Origin: Acridotheres tristis
Lineage: Eukaryota; Chordata; Aves; Passeriformes; Sturnidae
DNA length: 64,000 nt
Direction: 5' to 3'
Assembly (NCBI GenBank): GCA_037013685.1
Contig: CM072891.1
Location: forward strand, 8,284,501-8,348,500
The number at the start of each line of letters is the position of its first letter. The stretch's first letter is position 1. Positions 1-14,490 of this stretch are shown one piece after another. Both the position numbers and the translations under genes were made by a program. The notes under the pieces are model-generated. The model worked only from the letters and a program-made list of their open reading frames with translations. It searched no databases and was not told the origin of the DNA.

Positions 1-3000
1 TTGGCCAAAGGCATTTAAGTAAAGGTGATGCAGATAATTCATCTGTCCTGGCTTTACAGGATAGATATAAGCAAAAAGTGAAAAGAGCATGCTTTATCCG
101 GTAGTGTGCAATTTTACTTGAAATACACAGCCCTGGAAGGTTTGTTGACTATAAATATGACAGGTTTTTTCCCAGTTAGCGTGAGGGTGCAGAGTGGCAC
201 TTTGATCTTTTTTGTTATTGAGTTGGTGTCACTCACTTGAACTCCAAACATAAATGAGTTTACTCTTTTTTGGGATGTAATCTTTATATTTGCTTACAGT
301 TATGGAACATAGGATTTGAGCACATACATATCTGTTCAGAGTTTTCCACTCACTGCAGACAGAGGTGTGTTATGTGCTCATTTTGTACTCTTTGGCAAGA
401 CAAATGTCAGCCAAACACTAAATATGATGGAGAATCAGACAGTAAAGTGTTTTTGCATTAAACAGCTTCTGTCAAGTCACTTTGTTATTCTGTCACCCAT
501 ACACAACATGCCCCACAGCTGAAGCGTGTCATCTGCTTGCTGTCCTTAGAATTAGTACGATTTCCACTACGTTTTAGATCCATAAATCAGTCAATCCTTA
601 CCATCAGCACCTCCCTTTGTGACACCTACCTATGCTTTGTGAGACACACCACTTCTACTGAAAGGGTTGGTCTTTCTTCCAGATCACCATGCGTGTGTTT
701 GTATGTACACACTCCAAAATTGCGAATGGCTGACTTTGATCATGTTGGCACAGAGGGTTGTGACCTGCCCAAGAATTTCCCTTCTGTGGTGTCAATACTG
801 AAAAAAATTCAACTCCCAAAATTTTGTTATTTCACTTTTTATTTTAAATAAAACTTCAAGCTGACAGTAGCATTTTTTTTTTCATAAGTATATGATCTAC
901 TTTTTCATTCCCAAGTGCAATTACACATCCCTCATCGAATATATTTTTGTGTCATCTGAACACATGTTTCTTCAGTAATTTGTTTTGGATCTATAAACTT
1001 GACTGTATCTGATGAAGGCAAATGACAAGATAACTGCCAAATTGCCATTACTTGCTATTTTCAGAGTTATTAAGTATAACATTACAGGCAGGAGGAAGGT
1101 GAGCTTGGAGTACACTGGGTACGTTTGGAGACCTCCGAGGCTACTTCAGGGATCCAAGAATTAAAACCTGGCATGGTGTCAAAGAAGATGAAAACACCTT
1201 CAGGCCTCCAGAAAGGAGAAGGATGTGGGAGGTGAGTGACTATTTTGAAACACAGTGGCAGTGCTGACTGTTCTGGGAGACACCACAGAAGACCAGCAGG
1301 GTTTGACAGCAAACCAGGCAAAACTGCAATGGGGAGTGTTCTGCCTCAGTAAGTGCTTGTACCAAGAAGCTAATAAAGATGTTTCCCCACAAATTCAGAC
1401 TAATCCAAGCTTCCCATTCTGAGCCTATGCTATTCACACACACATAGACTATGTCCAGTACTTCCTAGCACCACATAATGCCTGTGGGAAACACTTCTGG
1501 TTTACTTCCCTCATTCAGTTCAACTTAAGTGATTTGTTGAGTGAATAGATGGCTGGAGCTCTGCATTGCTGAGTATTATGTTGCCAGGCTAGGTGCAGGA
1601 AGAGGGTTATGTCCTGCAACAACTTGGTAGATGAGGACTAATATTTCCCTGCATATTTGAGTATCTTTTTGAACAGCAGCACAGGATTAGCAGAGCAGAC
1701 GTGAGCCCTGGGATGTTTCAGCTTAGACCACAAATATCCAGTGCATGCCCCAGTTCTTCAGACAGCTGCAGGCAGCAGTCAGGTAATTTGAGGCTCTTTA
1801 CAGTAAGGAGATACACTTTCTCCTGCAGCCCTTTAGCTTTCATACAAGAGCATGTCTTGCAGAGGGATGACTATCTGATAGTGTCCCTTCATGGGAAGGG
1901 AGTGGCAAAGAGAACAGTGATCTGTAGGGTGAGAGTTGTGTCTGTTAATTACCACAGCAGGTGAAATTATAATCTTGTAGCCTCATTGCACCTAGTGTCC
2001 TCTTATCCAGTCTGTCTTCCTATATCTGCCAGTGGTATTTCTTCAGCTTGGTTTCAAGGAACTGCACTGTACAACATGACTGAGACAGTGCAATTACTCC
2101 CATTACTAGTGTGTATGCATAATTAAATCCAGAGAGCTAATTTGCTGCTTTGCAAGCTTTTTATTACCCAAGGGGAGAAATGGGATTCCCAGGCAAATTT
2201 ATTTGCAAAGTAGAGGCTGAGTGATGCAGAAAACTCAATTTTAGTGCTGCAATGCTTAGCTCTTAGGTGCCCTGATGTCCAGTGAAATGAAAAGCTTGGA
2301 TAAGTGGATATTTAGGTGCCTAATTAGACCTACAAAAGCTACCACGCAGTCAGAGACTCTCTGAGATGGTCAACAACAAATGCCAAGAAAGGAGCAGGAG
2401 CCACATGTATAATTTTTAATTATGTGAGCGCTTCTCTTCATTCATGCTGCTCATGCCAAGCATTGATTACCTAGGCAGCTGAGCCAGCTATTACCCATCA
2501 TATTCACTGGTTAAATGAAATCCTCCTGCAAAAAAACCTTACCAGGATTTGCTGGTGCATTCAGAAGTGACAGAAACACACCACAAACAGCTCTTTGGAA
2601 ATCCTTTGCCTCTCTTTCTTCCCCCTCTTCCATATTGTAGCAGTGGTAGTTTATACCACCCCACCACCCCCTTCTTGCAGCTCTCTGCTAGCTCTGGGTT
2701 GAAAGTCCCATGGGATCCCAGTTAGCAGATACAGCTGCTAAAAGGGGAATACCTTATGTGTGAATCCCTATAGAACTGAAATAATGAGTTTTTCAGTGCT
2801 GTCAGGACTTGAGTATGTTTGGGCAGGCCCAGAAGCAGAAATTTAAGCAGCTAGAGAGCTTTACTGATGGGATCTTAGGTGTCATGGGGATACAGCCAGT
2901 GCCAAAATCAGGAAAAAGATGAAGAAGGGACTCTGAGGGACCTCCATTTTGAATGAAGGAAAAAATCTCTCTGTAGATTTAGACTGCAGGATGGGAGGCA

Positions 3001-6000
3001 ATGGGGAGGCAGCATTATATTGTATTAATTGTCTGAGCAAAGTGAAGATTATAATTCCCCTCAGTGCTCTTCTGTCTGTCAGGCTTCTTGTTTGAAAGAC
3101 GAAGACTGTTTAATCTGGAAATGCATGTGGTAAAGTTCTTCAAGATGCCTTTTGGGTAGCATTCCTTCCCTGGACCTCAGAGGACTGACTGATGAAAATG
3201 AACAGGACTTCCCATCATGACCCTCCATGGCTCTGGGTTAAGATACAAGATAAGCACATGTAGTTGAAATAAATAAGTCTGCTGCAAATTGATTCCACTT
3301 CACAGAAACTTAGTTGCTCTCCTTTCTTCCTGTATCTTTCAATGTAATTGCATTATTGAACAGGGAGCATTTCTGGCACCAAAATAATTTAAAGATTAAT
3401 ATAAAGATGGGGTATTAAAGTCTAGATTCCTGCAGGAGATAACTGTGGAATATAGTGCTATATTGGGAACAGTGCAGTGGTGGGAAAGGCAATCAATGGT
3501 CCTTGGAGGATGGCAAAAAGAAGTGTCTGTGAAAGACTCATTTTTGTGCATAATTTTTATGATGCATTTGGAGATCCATCAGTTGGCTGAGGTTAAAAAT
3601 TGAGATTTTAGTAAAATTTTATGAAATGAAGACTAAAGCAAATGAAATACCTGTTAGTTCCCATTAGAGATATCCATGAGCAGAGCTGGCTCAAGGTCAG
3701 TGATTTGCAAAAGGCTTGGCTTTGCTGTCATACAGGAATAGCCTGTTCTGCTGGTTTATCTGACAAAGAGGCAAAGATGGGCAGAGCTGGATGAGCAGCC
3801 AGGGAGGTCGGGGTAGCTTGTTTGGTCTTGGTGTCCCTCTGCCTGGGAAGTCACTGGAGTGGCACCCTCCAGCTGCTGTGAGCCTTGAGGACCTCCCACT
3901 CGTGGATCTGTGTTGCCCTGGGAAAATACCTGACTTGACTCTTTCCTAAGGTCATTCTTTGGGACTTTCGATCACTTGCTGTCCAGCTGAGCTGTTTCAC
4001 ACCCCAGATTTTTGGAGAGACACTGCTTCTGTTAATCAGGTCCTGCCTAGGTACTGATGTTTGGAACCGAAGAACAGAAGGGCCCACTTTCACATTTAAG
4101 ACAAAATATTTCTCTATCGCATTACGTAGCAGGGATAAGGAAGCCAGCAATGGTGGGAACTGATCCAGCAGGTTTCACTGCCCACGCTGACAGCAGTGCA
4201 GTAATAGACTGATACTAGCAGGGATCAGCAGCCCTCTTTGACACAAAGGAGTGCATGGTTTCCATTTTCAGTCTTTAAAGATGAGCTCTCTGTGAGTGAG
4301 GATTTTCTCCTTGGGCTTGGTATGCATTACATTAGTATCCAGGATCTGCTGTTCTTCCATGTTGCTTCTCTTGTAGTTACAAAGTGTCAGAGGTCACTGT
4401 GCCCGAGTGGCTCTTTCAAGTCAGAAACTAAGAAAACTAGGACAATAGCCCTCTGGCATGCTAAGATTAATGATAATTGTGGTTTTTTTTCTGATGGATT
4501 TATCATAATTCTCAGAACTGCATTTTCATTCTGGCATATATTATCCTCATCTGAGAGTGGCTGGGTTAGTGAAGCACAGAGACCATAATCTTTGTATCCT
4601 AGATGAGGCTGGTGCCGGAAGCACATCACAGGTGATATCAGTGCTGTGCTCCTTTGCTTTCAAGCTCCAGAAAAGAGGCCCTCTTCACCAGAAGTGGGAA
4701 GCAACAGCTGAAGATTATCAGAGCAGGTGGAAGCAATGTAAGTAGGTCAGGAAAAACCTGGCAGCTGAGGAAAAATGGAAAAGTGAACGTCCTGAAAGCT
4801 TTTGATTAAAATCTTTTACCTGAAAGATTTCTGAAGTTTAACACTTTTCCATGGATTAAACCAAAACTAATGCCCAGAAGCAGCACAGAAACACACCCAA
4901 CATTTGGGGTTTGCTTTCTGAAGTTAATGTAATAATTGCTATGTCTTTCTATCTACATCAATCAGTAGTTAGATTTTTTCATAAACAGTGTTATTACTCT
5001 GCATATTCAAAACATTTTATTGAAAAATCTGAAACATAAAGAAATGAAAAATACTGTGTGCTATCTACGTGGCTTCAGGTACAATATTTGCTTTAATTAA
5101 TAATGATGTATCTCTGCAGATCAAGAATAAAAATACCATCTCCACTATTAATCCTTTCATTAAATTTTCAAATCATCAATATTAACTAAATATAGCTACA
5201 GTAAAATAGAGAAGCAGCATTTGTTTGTTTTTACAGGACATTATTCTGTGTTTTACATCAAAGATTTCCTTTCAAATTCACCTGATTTGGAAGGTAGAGT
5301 TTCTCCTGACTGTGCAAGTCAGCAGAGAAAGTGTCTGTATTTTATCAAATTCAGCTGCACCTTTCTTGCTGAAGCACGTTTAAAAGCCAGCGGGTCTATT
5401 TTTGTGAGTCATTGCAGTCCATTCTGCTGCTGTTCAGTTGAAGGAAGCTATTTTTGTAATTTTTCTATTTTGTAGCAAATGTACCAATTTAGTTAGTAGT
5501 GAAAACGTTCCAGACATCTGTGATGAATGTTGATAAATCCAGAAGAAATCTGTTCCTCTGCTAAAGGGAGTGAGCTGGCCTGGGAGACACTTGCAGAGAG
5601 TTCCGAACTAGTGCTGCAAAACCAAAAAGCTCTTCTTTGAAGCTACAGGAGGACAGAGACTGTCTTTTACATGTGCTGAGGCATGTAAGTTATTTGGTAT
5701 TGTATTATTCAACCTATTGTATTTACTATGAGACAGGTCCTGAAATGGCTCCCAAAATATGAGTCTGAGGGTTTTAACAAGTTCAAAGAAAAAAAACCCA
5801 GGGCCACACTGAAAAATGTCTGAGAGTATCCCTTCTGGCTGCTTGAGATATATGAAACTTTTTATTTATTAAAAAACATAGGTAATCTGCCTGTCCTCAA
5901 ATTTAACTATGTTGACCATTAGAGCAAAACCTAATCTCATGCATCCTCATGGCTGTTATTCTGCCTCCCTTGCAGGCTGAACAACCATGCCCTGTTCCTA

Positions 6001-9000
6001 GAAGGATACCAGTTACATCACAGTTCTCAAACCCAAGAGCAAGGAGCTTGTTATCATTGTATTTATCAAATAAGAAACCTTCCTTCTAGAGTTGTTAAAA
6101 AACTGGAGAACAGAGGTGAAAATGTGTGGTTGGGTTCATCTTTTGAGATTATGTGATCTACAGTGCTTCAGATGTCCCAGTGACTGAGGATAGCTGTGCT
6201 CTCCAATTCTGTCTTCATCCAGTGGGTTAGAGTCATGCCAGGACTTCCACAGGTAAGGGAATAGAGCTTGGGAGATTGCCCCCAGGATGGTGATAACTGG
6301 GTCCTGTTGAGATGGTGGCCTTGCTCTTGGATGGGCTAGCTGAGGGTGCAGAGGTGGGGCTGCAGCCTGGGGCACACCAGCAGCACTGGATGGCAGTGTT
6401 ACACAAGTTCAAACAGCTTCTTTTAGGTTTAGGAATAAAGGCAAAAAACATACCATGCCTGTGACTGGAAATGTGTGCAGTTTGGAGGGGGCATCTTTAA
6501 GTCCTTGACCAGATTCACTTCATTTCCTTCTCCTATCCTGTCTCCATTCTTTGAAGACTACTTTCCCTGCTTTCTTTTCTCCCACTTCTCTTTTTCTTAC
6601 TGGGTATTGAGGTGTTTCCCATGTCTCTTCTGATCTGGCCAGGTACTGAAAAGGTCTGAGATAAACAGCAAAGTTTTGCTAATGCAAAAGCAATATATAA
6701 AACCCAAGAATCATAACCCCAACAAAAAACAATGCCTTTTCCTTCTTCCAGTTCTTTATCTTTAGGCAGAAATGACCAGGAGGAACAGAGTGCCTTGTCA
6801 TTAGCCCAGTAAATGTGCATTTAACATTAAGCTTGATAGAACCAAATATATTGCGGGGAAAAAATGGAATTTGTGTAGCTGACAGTTCACACTTGTTATG
6901 GAGTTTGCCTGTCACTTTTTATAGCTTAGGGTAGCGATTCCAGGGATGATACTAAGGCAGAGCAGTGTGCATGTAATCCCAGTACTGATACATGCACCAG
7001 CACTGTCCCTCCAGAGATGTTTGGAATATTCCTCTGACAGGGAGATGGTAAGGCAGTAAAAGCTGCTGAATAGGTATCATTGTGGCTTTGTTCCACCTGC
7101 TTGGATCCTGAGCTGGGATTTTTCTGCTTTTTATCTCATTTATCAGTGTAATACCTGGGTCACCCTTTCATAAAGCAAATATAATTACAGTGCAGTTACA
7201 CTCTGTGACTCTGTTTCATGATACCTATAATTACTGTTCATTCATGTAGCTAGGAGGCTAGTTAATTCAGATATTACTTATCAGTCTGCTTTCTGAGCTA
7301 CTATCTCACGTTTTAATTTCAATTGTATTTTTTGTACATCCATCTCAGGGTTCACTGTGTGACAGTCATTTGTATGAGGTTAAAATTCTGATTGAATTCA
7401 GCCTGTTTACAGCTGCATGGGTCTTTTTCTTTTTATGTGTGGCATAGTATGTTAGCTCAAAAAAAGTTAAATCAACATCCAAACTGGTAATGCATACGTA
7501 TCAGTCCTATGTGAAATCCATGCCTTGCTGAAACATGAGTGGTATGAAGAGCTTAAGAAGGACAGTGGGGTTGGCTCTTAGCTTTATGAGCCTCCCTGTT
7601 TTATGTGCACTGCCCTAGAGGTGATCCAGATCTGCCTACATTTCAAATGATTAGCCAGGATGGTGACACATGGCAAATCCTTGGAAGTAAAAGAAAAGTC
7701 ATGAAGAACATTGCTGTTCCTCTTCCTGCCCATTTCATACAGCTCAGGTATTCTTCTGAGTATTTGTTTGCTGGATTCAGCAGGTCTTGACTTCCACTCG
7801 TGGATTATGGCTTTCCATTTAGAGTGGTGAGACTCGTTTGATGATAATTTTTTTAGTTTTCAATGAAAAAGGTTTGCCCACTTTAGTAGCTTAGGAGATG
7901 AATCACACTTCAAAGGCTTCCCAGCCTGGAGTCTTGCAGCCATTTGATGTTAGAAGGTGGCAGGAGGCAACTCCCTGCATCCTTGCTTCCCCTCTTCTAC
8001 TGACTTTGTTCTTTATCCCCAGATAAAGTTGCTGGCAGAACCAGCAGCAGCATCTCAGACAGCAGAGATGATCTGCCATACAGAGCTTCCTTAGCCAGCC
8101 TGCAGCCGCTGCAGTGTGGCCATACCAATGAGCCTCTTCATTTATGCTTTTTATCTGCTTCACTACCTCCACCCAGGCTGAGACTTCCTCCCAAAGGACT
8201 GTGTACCTCACTCCTCTTCCCTTGTTGCTGTGTCTTCTGTCCCCTTATTTCCTGCCCCTCTTTTCTTCCCTCAGCTCTCTGAGCTGGGTGTCCAGCACAG
8301 ATCAGAGGGAAGGGGTGGCTGTGTACTTCTCCTGCACAGCTGACACAGGAGCCATCAGAAGTTGGTTGCATCTGTTCTGTCTTAGATACCTCAATTCCTT
8401 TTCTCTTGGATGCCTATAAATTTTTCAGACAAAGAAAAAGTATTTTTCTCCTGAGGAATTAGATTTCAAACCCAGACACAAAATGACTCTGCGCAATGTA
8501 GGAAATTCTTGATCGGGCTTTATTATTTTTGCATCTGTGACTGCAGCATTTTAAAAGAATCAGTCTTGGAGCACAGAGGCACTCACATCTTTTTAAAAGC
8601 ATTGGGAACTCATCCCCTAAATCTCTCAAGACTCCAGGATCCTGTCTGAAACTTTGGGATGGCAGGTGCTGTGAAAGGACAGGGGGATCATGAACCACTC
8701 CACTTCATCATGCCAAAAGGCTTGGTCTTAAGTCTTGCCTTCCCACTTGATGAGTACCAGCTGCTTCCCAGGAAGTTGCCTTGGGGTGGAGGGAGGAGGA
8801 AGAGGCCAGTGATGGGAGCTGTGCCTTAGCTAGTTTGTAAATTGTCTTTGTACATGCATGAAAATTAAGATAATTATATCTCTTATAAAAAGAGGCTGTC
8901 TGTGTGCTTTTGCTGTTTATATGTATCTAGAAGGAAATTGCAGGCTACTGCCTGCCAAATATATCCCCAAAAATATTTTTGAAACTGTCATCCGTAGGCA

Positions 9001-12000
9001 TTGGATACCAGAGGCTGTTTAATCTCTCTCCCACTTTCTTTCTCTCTCCAAGCCCCTATCGCTCACTCTCTGGCCCAGTTTTTCAGAAAAAGAGTTTGGC
9101 TCTTTATTGCAGTGTAAAAACTTAGTATATCCCTATACTGGTCCCATTTTGTGTCACCACTACTCGGGCTGACCTATGAATCTCCAGCATTGCAAAATGG
9201 ATTTTTGTAATGGCTATGTTTATTTGACAGCCATCGTTTGACCTTACTCATGATTTGCATTCAAAAGATATGGGGAAACATGGAAAGAAACCTAGAGAGG
9301 AATATTTAAGGAAACTGAGTCAGTACCAATCCCTTACATCCATGTCCTGCAGCTTGTAGAGACTGTTCATTAAAGTAAAGGTGATACCTTGGAAAGCAAA
9401 CACAACCCTCTTCAATAAGCTCTGATCAGTCAGTTATACCACTTAAAAACACAACTTAGAGCATATTAATTGTATTTGAATGTAATGAAAACATGAAGTG
9501 TGATTCTAAACTGGAAGCAAGCACAGATCAATTAATTGCAAAGGTAGAATATGGAAACAGCATCTGGCCTAGTATCGTGATATGTTACCAGGAAATCTTG
9601 ATAGAGAAAAAAATATTAGAAGTCGAGCTTTTTATGACATCACACACTGTGCATTGTGAATTCAGTTTAAGAAAAAAATTAAAGGGCAGCACTATGCACT
9701 CTCTTCCTTGCACATTTCCATCTCTTATTTGAGACAGATACTCCAACATCTATTGAATTTATTCCTATTTTTCTGTGAGTCAGTGCTTTAATTGTTACTG
9801 TTAGTAACTTGGATTCTCGGAGACAACAGAATCCCCAAATACAGAGCAAGAACTGCTAGGCTTTATGCTCTCTATGACATATAAATTGTGCACTGTACCG
9901 TTAAAAGCACAATCCCTCTGTACTTTGGAATCATGGGGATTTTTCTATGGAATAAAATGGATATACCGAGTCAGTCCAAATGAGGTGATAACTACTTAAA
10001 GAAGAGAGAGACTTAGACATTCCTACTTCTAATTGTGCTATTTTTAATACTCCATCAAAATTCATTTCTTATTCCATCTGAATTAATTTGTCCATCTTTT
10101 GTTCTTTCTTTATTAAATTGCAATTCATATATTGGCAACTTCTGAATTTCTAGGTGAAGCTAATAGCTGTGAATCTTGGATTCATAATTGGTTACAATGC
10201 ACAGAGGCAAAAAACCTAATGGTCTTTCTGAGGAACTGATTAATTTGCTCTCAAGAGTGGATATATAAACATTAATTATGTTCTGATGGGCTTTAGCTAT
10301 TAAAACCAAGTTAGAAGAAAATACAGGACTGTTTAAATTATCAGTTCTGCTTTTAACAGAGATGGCCAAAACCACTGGTATCCCCCGTGTTCCATATAGT
10401 ACTGTTTGGCACCAAGCTCACCTTGCTTAAGTTGGATATTTAAACAGAGTATCCCCCATACAAAACTCTATCACGAGGCTAAGGAGATTTTGATCTGCGG
10501 CGCTTATCTACCTTTTTCTCTACAGTTCCAGTTTTGGAGAGATATTATCTTCAATATTATTGTTGTTCAATATTGTGCCTGTTAGAGCAGTTTTTATTAC
10601 TATTATTAAGTATTTATGAGTGCTTGCAGGGCTCAAATAGGACAAGAGAGTAGCCAGAGTGTGTACCTACATGTATCTGCATTGCAGGGGCTGGGTTTGG
10701 AGAGGTCTGGCACTAGGTGTTCCTGCTGTGCCTGGGAAGGGCCCAGTTTCACGGGGTCAGGGCACTGTGAGCACAATGACACCCTGCAGTTCTGACCAGT
10801 AGCAACAGCTGAGGGCACAGCCTTTTTCCTGAAGCATGGAGGTTTGCATCTTTGCACAAATCAAAGTTAGTAGTTATCAGCCATAACAATTGTCCACACT
10901 TGTGTCATCCTTTCCTGAATGAAAATCAAAGAAACAAATCTAGTCCTTGAGCCACTCCTCTGGTGCATGCACTTTGAGTAAATTAAAAATATTCCGTTAT
11001 TTCTTGTTTGGGTTAATGAGCCTTTCGTGTGGGCAACGTCGTATGTATCAGCACAGTAATTGGCTTGTATTTCCTCATTATCTTGTATTTCCCAGCCCAT
11101 GCCACTTCATCTGAATGTCACAGTGGAATCTCACCTGCTGCTGTTGCTGCTGCATTTCATTTGGGCCAAGAAATGTTCTCTCCTTGGACCAGAGCTGGGT
11201 TAAGATGCTCCTTTTTTAATTAGGTCATTTTATAATATTGCTAGTTGCCTAAGTTTTTTCCTCTTTCTCTGCTTTAAATTGCATTCTTGCACTTCAAGAA
11301 GATGGAGATATCTCACAGGCATCGTTCATCCAGAATACAGACATTTCTCATCCTTAGTTTACTATGACAACGTGCTGTTGATACATCTACAGTAAGCAGA
11401 AAAGCAATTTTAATTTCTTTCAACTCAACGTTTTGCAAAATGTCAAAGCAGCGTTGAATCAGAGCAAGAGTAAGGCTGATGGCACGTTCTCAACCTGCCT
11501 TCTGGATGGGTCTACAGTGAGACAGATTTTGCAAGCTCCTGTAAGAACTGGAATGTTAGGAAATTATTCTCTAATCATATAAGTTCTACTGCTGTCCCTG
11601 AGAACCTACTTTTGATATCTTGCCCAAGAATGATCAGAATGGAGTACATGTGTATTCCAGGTTTTAGCTTCCCTAGGAGAGTGTTAAGAAAGAACATAAG
11701 GTCTAATACATGCTATGTTTAATTAATCCCCAAATAAACTCAAGGAAAAGATAACTGGTCTGTCCCTAAAATAAATAAAGCATGTTAGAAAGTGGATCTT
11801 TATTTCTGATGGTTTTATATTTACCCTTTTTGGATGGGATTCAGGGGCCCTGAGGGGAAAAGAGAGAGAGGATTTTCTTCTCCCCAGGTATTTGGAGTAC
11901 TAAATAAATATTCCCACCCATTATGAACGAAAAGCATGGAAAGTTCTTTTGAAAATTTATTTCTTCACAAATCTAGCACAGTATGGAACACCGAAGTTTT

Positions 12001-13875
12001 ATTCTAAGATATGTCTTTCTGTGACATTACAAATTAGAATGACCAACTTATCATATGAAGGAGAGAAAACTTACTTTCCTGTTGAAAGTTAATTGCAGCT
12101 TTTCTGGGAGCAGTTGCATTTATTCATTGTCAAAATGGTTAATGGGGAGGATGACAGTGTGTTTCTGCCATTAGCAATCATCTAACCCCCTTCTCTTTAG
12201 ACACAAGGGGTCTCATGCTGGTTTGCAGTATTCAGGCCACAGAGATTCGGTTCTAGTAGTGGAGGGCTCATACCAACAGCCAAAAACTTGCACTCTGCTT
12301 TTTGGCAGGCGGAGCTGCTGATGTTCTCCATTAAGTCAGGCAATGTGTGGGGTTTGCCAGTCTCTGCAAGGTAAGTGCAATTTTGGCCAATGTCCCAGGG
12401 CTGTGGCATCTCCAGAGGAGCTGCAGCACAGCAAGGAGGGGATGTGGCACTGCTTCTCCTGGCTCTGAAGTCCCTTTTTCTTGTGGCCTCATCTTAGCTG
12501 CTCCCAGGCTTCTCCCTATATCTGGTAGAAAAATCTCCCTCTGGGGCTGAGAAGCCAAGGATTGGAAACCAGAAAGAAAATCACATTCTGAAAGATTTTT
12601 TTGAATATTAACTAGCAGAAAGCATAGCCACTTCCCTTGGGAGGGTGAAAAATACAGCTGCCACTGGAAAAATACCTCATCTTCTCCCAGGATGAAGCCC
12701 TCAGTTCTGGCTACTCATCAAAATATATCCATGAAACATAGAATGCCTTCAAAACAGGTAATAAAACCAATTTGGAGAATGGCAAGATTTTCCCATGATA
12801 ATAGATAGAGGGGTGAAGTCTTGTGTATTTTACTGAGAAGATGAGTTACAGTGTATATGGTCTGCAGGATGCCAAATAATAGGAATTTCCTGTGAGTCCT
12901 GTGCAAGCTTCCTGAGTGCAGTGACAGGGGAATGCTGAAAGAACAGAGGACAACCAATGAAAAAATAAGAAAGAAGGGGATACTTTTATCTTTATTATAA
13001 GTAACCTGTCTTCAGGAAGTTTGTGCAGCTCAAGCCCAGCAATCACTAACAAAGCTCCAATTGCTTTCCTTGAAACATTTAAGTAACTGCGTAACCACAA
13101 CTGATGTTGTGACCAGCAAGGTTTAATTAGGATCCATCCTGTTTGAAAACCCTGAAAATTATTAAACAGTGTGTTGGGTGATTTGAAGACTGTTTAAAAA
13201 ATTTCCCTTCTCTTGGTATTCACAGGAAGCCATGAGTTGGAGAGGCGTCAGATACCAATTCCACTTAGTTGTGACAACACATAGGAGGTTTAGGGTATTT
13301 CTAATTATTGATTTCTTGTTTTAGCATGTGCTTTAGTGAGCAACTCTCTGCTGACATGGGAGGAGGATCAACTTGGCAGATGATCCCTGGTGGTAGTTTT
13401 CCTCACCTTCCTACAGAGGCTGAGACTGATAGTGTACAGGGGAAGATATTAATCTCTAGCACTTTATCATCTTGAGATGAATATGGAATATATTGCCTTG
13501 CTTCTATCATTAAAAGCAGTATATGCTGTAAGGGTTTAGTTTATGCTCTGGAAGAAAAACAGATTTAGATTTATCTCTCTATATCCTGGTCTTGCCCATG
13601 CTGTATTTCTTGAAGCCAGAGAATCAAAAACTTCACAGACTGAGTTACCACACTTGTCCAAAGAGCTGGATAAGGTATCTAACTCCTCTGCTTAAGGCAG
13701 ATGTGGGACACATATTGAGAAAGTAAGAAAATTACAGCCTGAAAAATATTCCAGGCTGGAGCTTTTCAGCTCTGTTCCCAGCCAATAAGCTGGTCCAGCT
13801 CAAGGCTAGGCAGAATTTCTCCCAGGGTGATAATTTGGTCAAAATAAAAAGTAATTAATAACAAGATAGAACACC
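1..13875. other. Intergenic region without a recognisable gene
   Basis: No open reading frame here exceeds about 120 codons, and none resembles a protein family I know or is joined by good splice sites. Base composition is AT-rich with scattered short homopolymers. I see no clear transposon ends. Two stretches (about 2,080-2,520 and 5,040-5,480) have the even, AT-rich, low-repeat texture common in conserved non-coding elements, with TAATTA-type cores, but conservation cannot be judged from one sequence. If synteny follows other amniotes, this would be the gap between SIPA1L1 and RGS6; that is recalled knowledge and is not shown by the sequence. Confidence 0.6.
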
Positions 13876-14054
13876 TGTTGTGGTATGTGACCAGGCCCTG
13901 GGAATGGGGTGTCTTCTCTCTGAACCAATCACCTTTTCTCTACTCTTGGAATTGCGAGTCATGCTATAAAACCAAGTGTGTTTCTGAATAAACTTGTCTC
14001 TTTCTTCCTGTCATGAAAGACGGCCATGTAGCTGTGCATCTTGTGTCAGCTGCA
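13876..14054 (+). mobile_element. Probable short solo LTR (endogenous retrovirus)
   Basis: The segment begins TGTTGTGG and carries promoter and polyadenylation signals in LTR order. A CCAAT box lies at 13,925-13,929, a TATAAAA box at 13,965-13,971 and an AATAAA signal at 13,987-13,992, followed by a pyrimidine-rich, U5-like tail ending near TGCA at 14,054. TATA and AATAAA only about 20 bases apart is typical of compact alpharetrovirus-like or ERVK-like LTRs and unusual for a cellular gene. I could not find a matching target-site duplication, so both ends are approximate. No retroviral coding sequence is attached. The remaining sequence up to the polyadenylation signal at 14,340 shows nothing recognisable. 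Confidence 0.5.
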
Positions 14055-14339
14055 CTTAAAGGGTTAAAACCCCTTTCCACGGCTGCAGGCAGACAAGGCA
14101 GATATGCCAGCTGAACTTGGGCTTGTGTGCCTGGGAGACTTGGGGAGCCCGTGCAGTAAGAGTAACAGCATTGTAACCAGTGTGGAGCGAGAATTGTGTG
14201 CGTTTGTTAAAAAAGGCTTGCTGATAACAGGGCCTACTCCCAGCCAGTGCCAAATTCGCAACTACTGGAATTTACAAATACTCTAGGTCTGGTCGAGTTC
14301 AAGAAGAGCTTGCACAATCCAGATACTGGAACAGTTCAG

Positions 14340-14345
14340 TTTATT
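14340..14345 (-). terminator. Polyadenylation signal of the ITPRIPL1-like gene
   Basis: TTTATT on the plus strand reads AATAAA on the minus strand. It lies about 145 bases past the stop codon of the 572-codon gene and is a canonical hexamer at a plausible distance. This implies a short 3' UTR of roughly 160-170 bases. Confidence 0.55.
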
Positions 14346-14384
14346 AAAGCAATAACAAGAACAGATTTGGGATTGCTGAATGCA

Positions 14385-14454
14385 CTAACTAGAGCATATT
14401 AATATATACAGTAAATTCGCTAACTAGAAGGTATTAATATATACAGTAAATGAG
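14385..14454. repeat. 35-bp tandem duplication, two copies
   Basis: Two adjacent 35-base units, 14,385-14,419 and 14,420-14,454, share the start CTAACTAGA and the core TATTAATATATACAGTAAAT. They differ at about six positions, three in the middle and three at the end. The pair lies between the stop codon of the ITPRIPL1-like gene and its putative AATAAA, so it would be part of the 3' UTR. Confidence 0.85.
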
Positions 14455-14490
14455 GCCCCACAAGCACAGCTCTGTGCATGAGGATCTCTT

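Noticed and set aside
4238..4588. 116-codon plus-strand frame
   Set aside because: No recognisable domain, no supporting splice or promoter signals, and overlapping frames on the other strand. A chance frame is the simplest reading.
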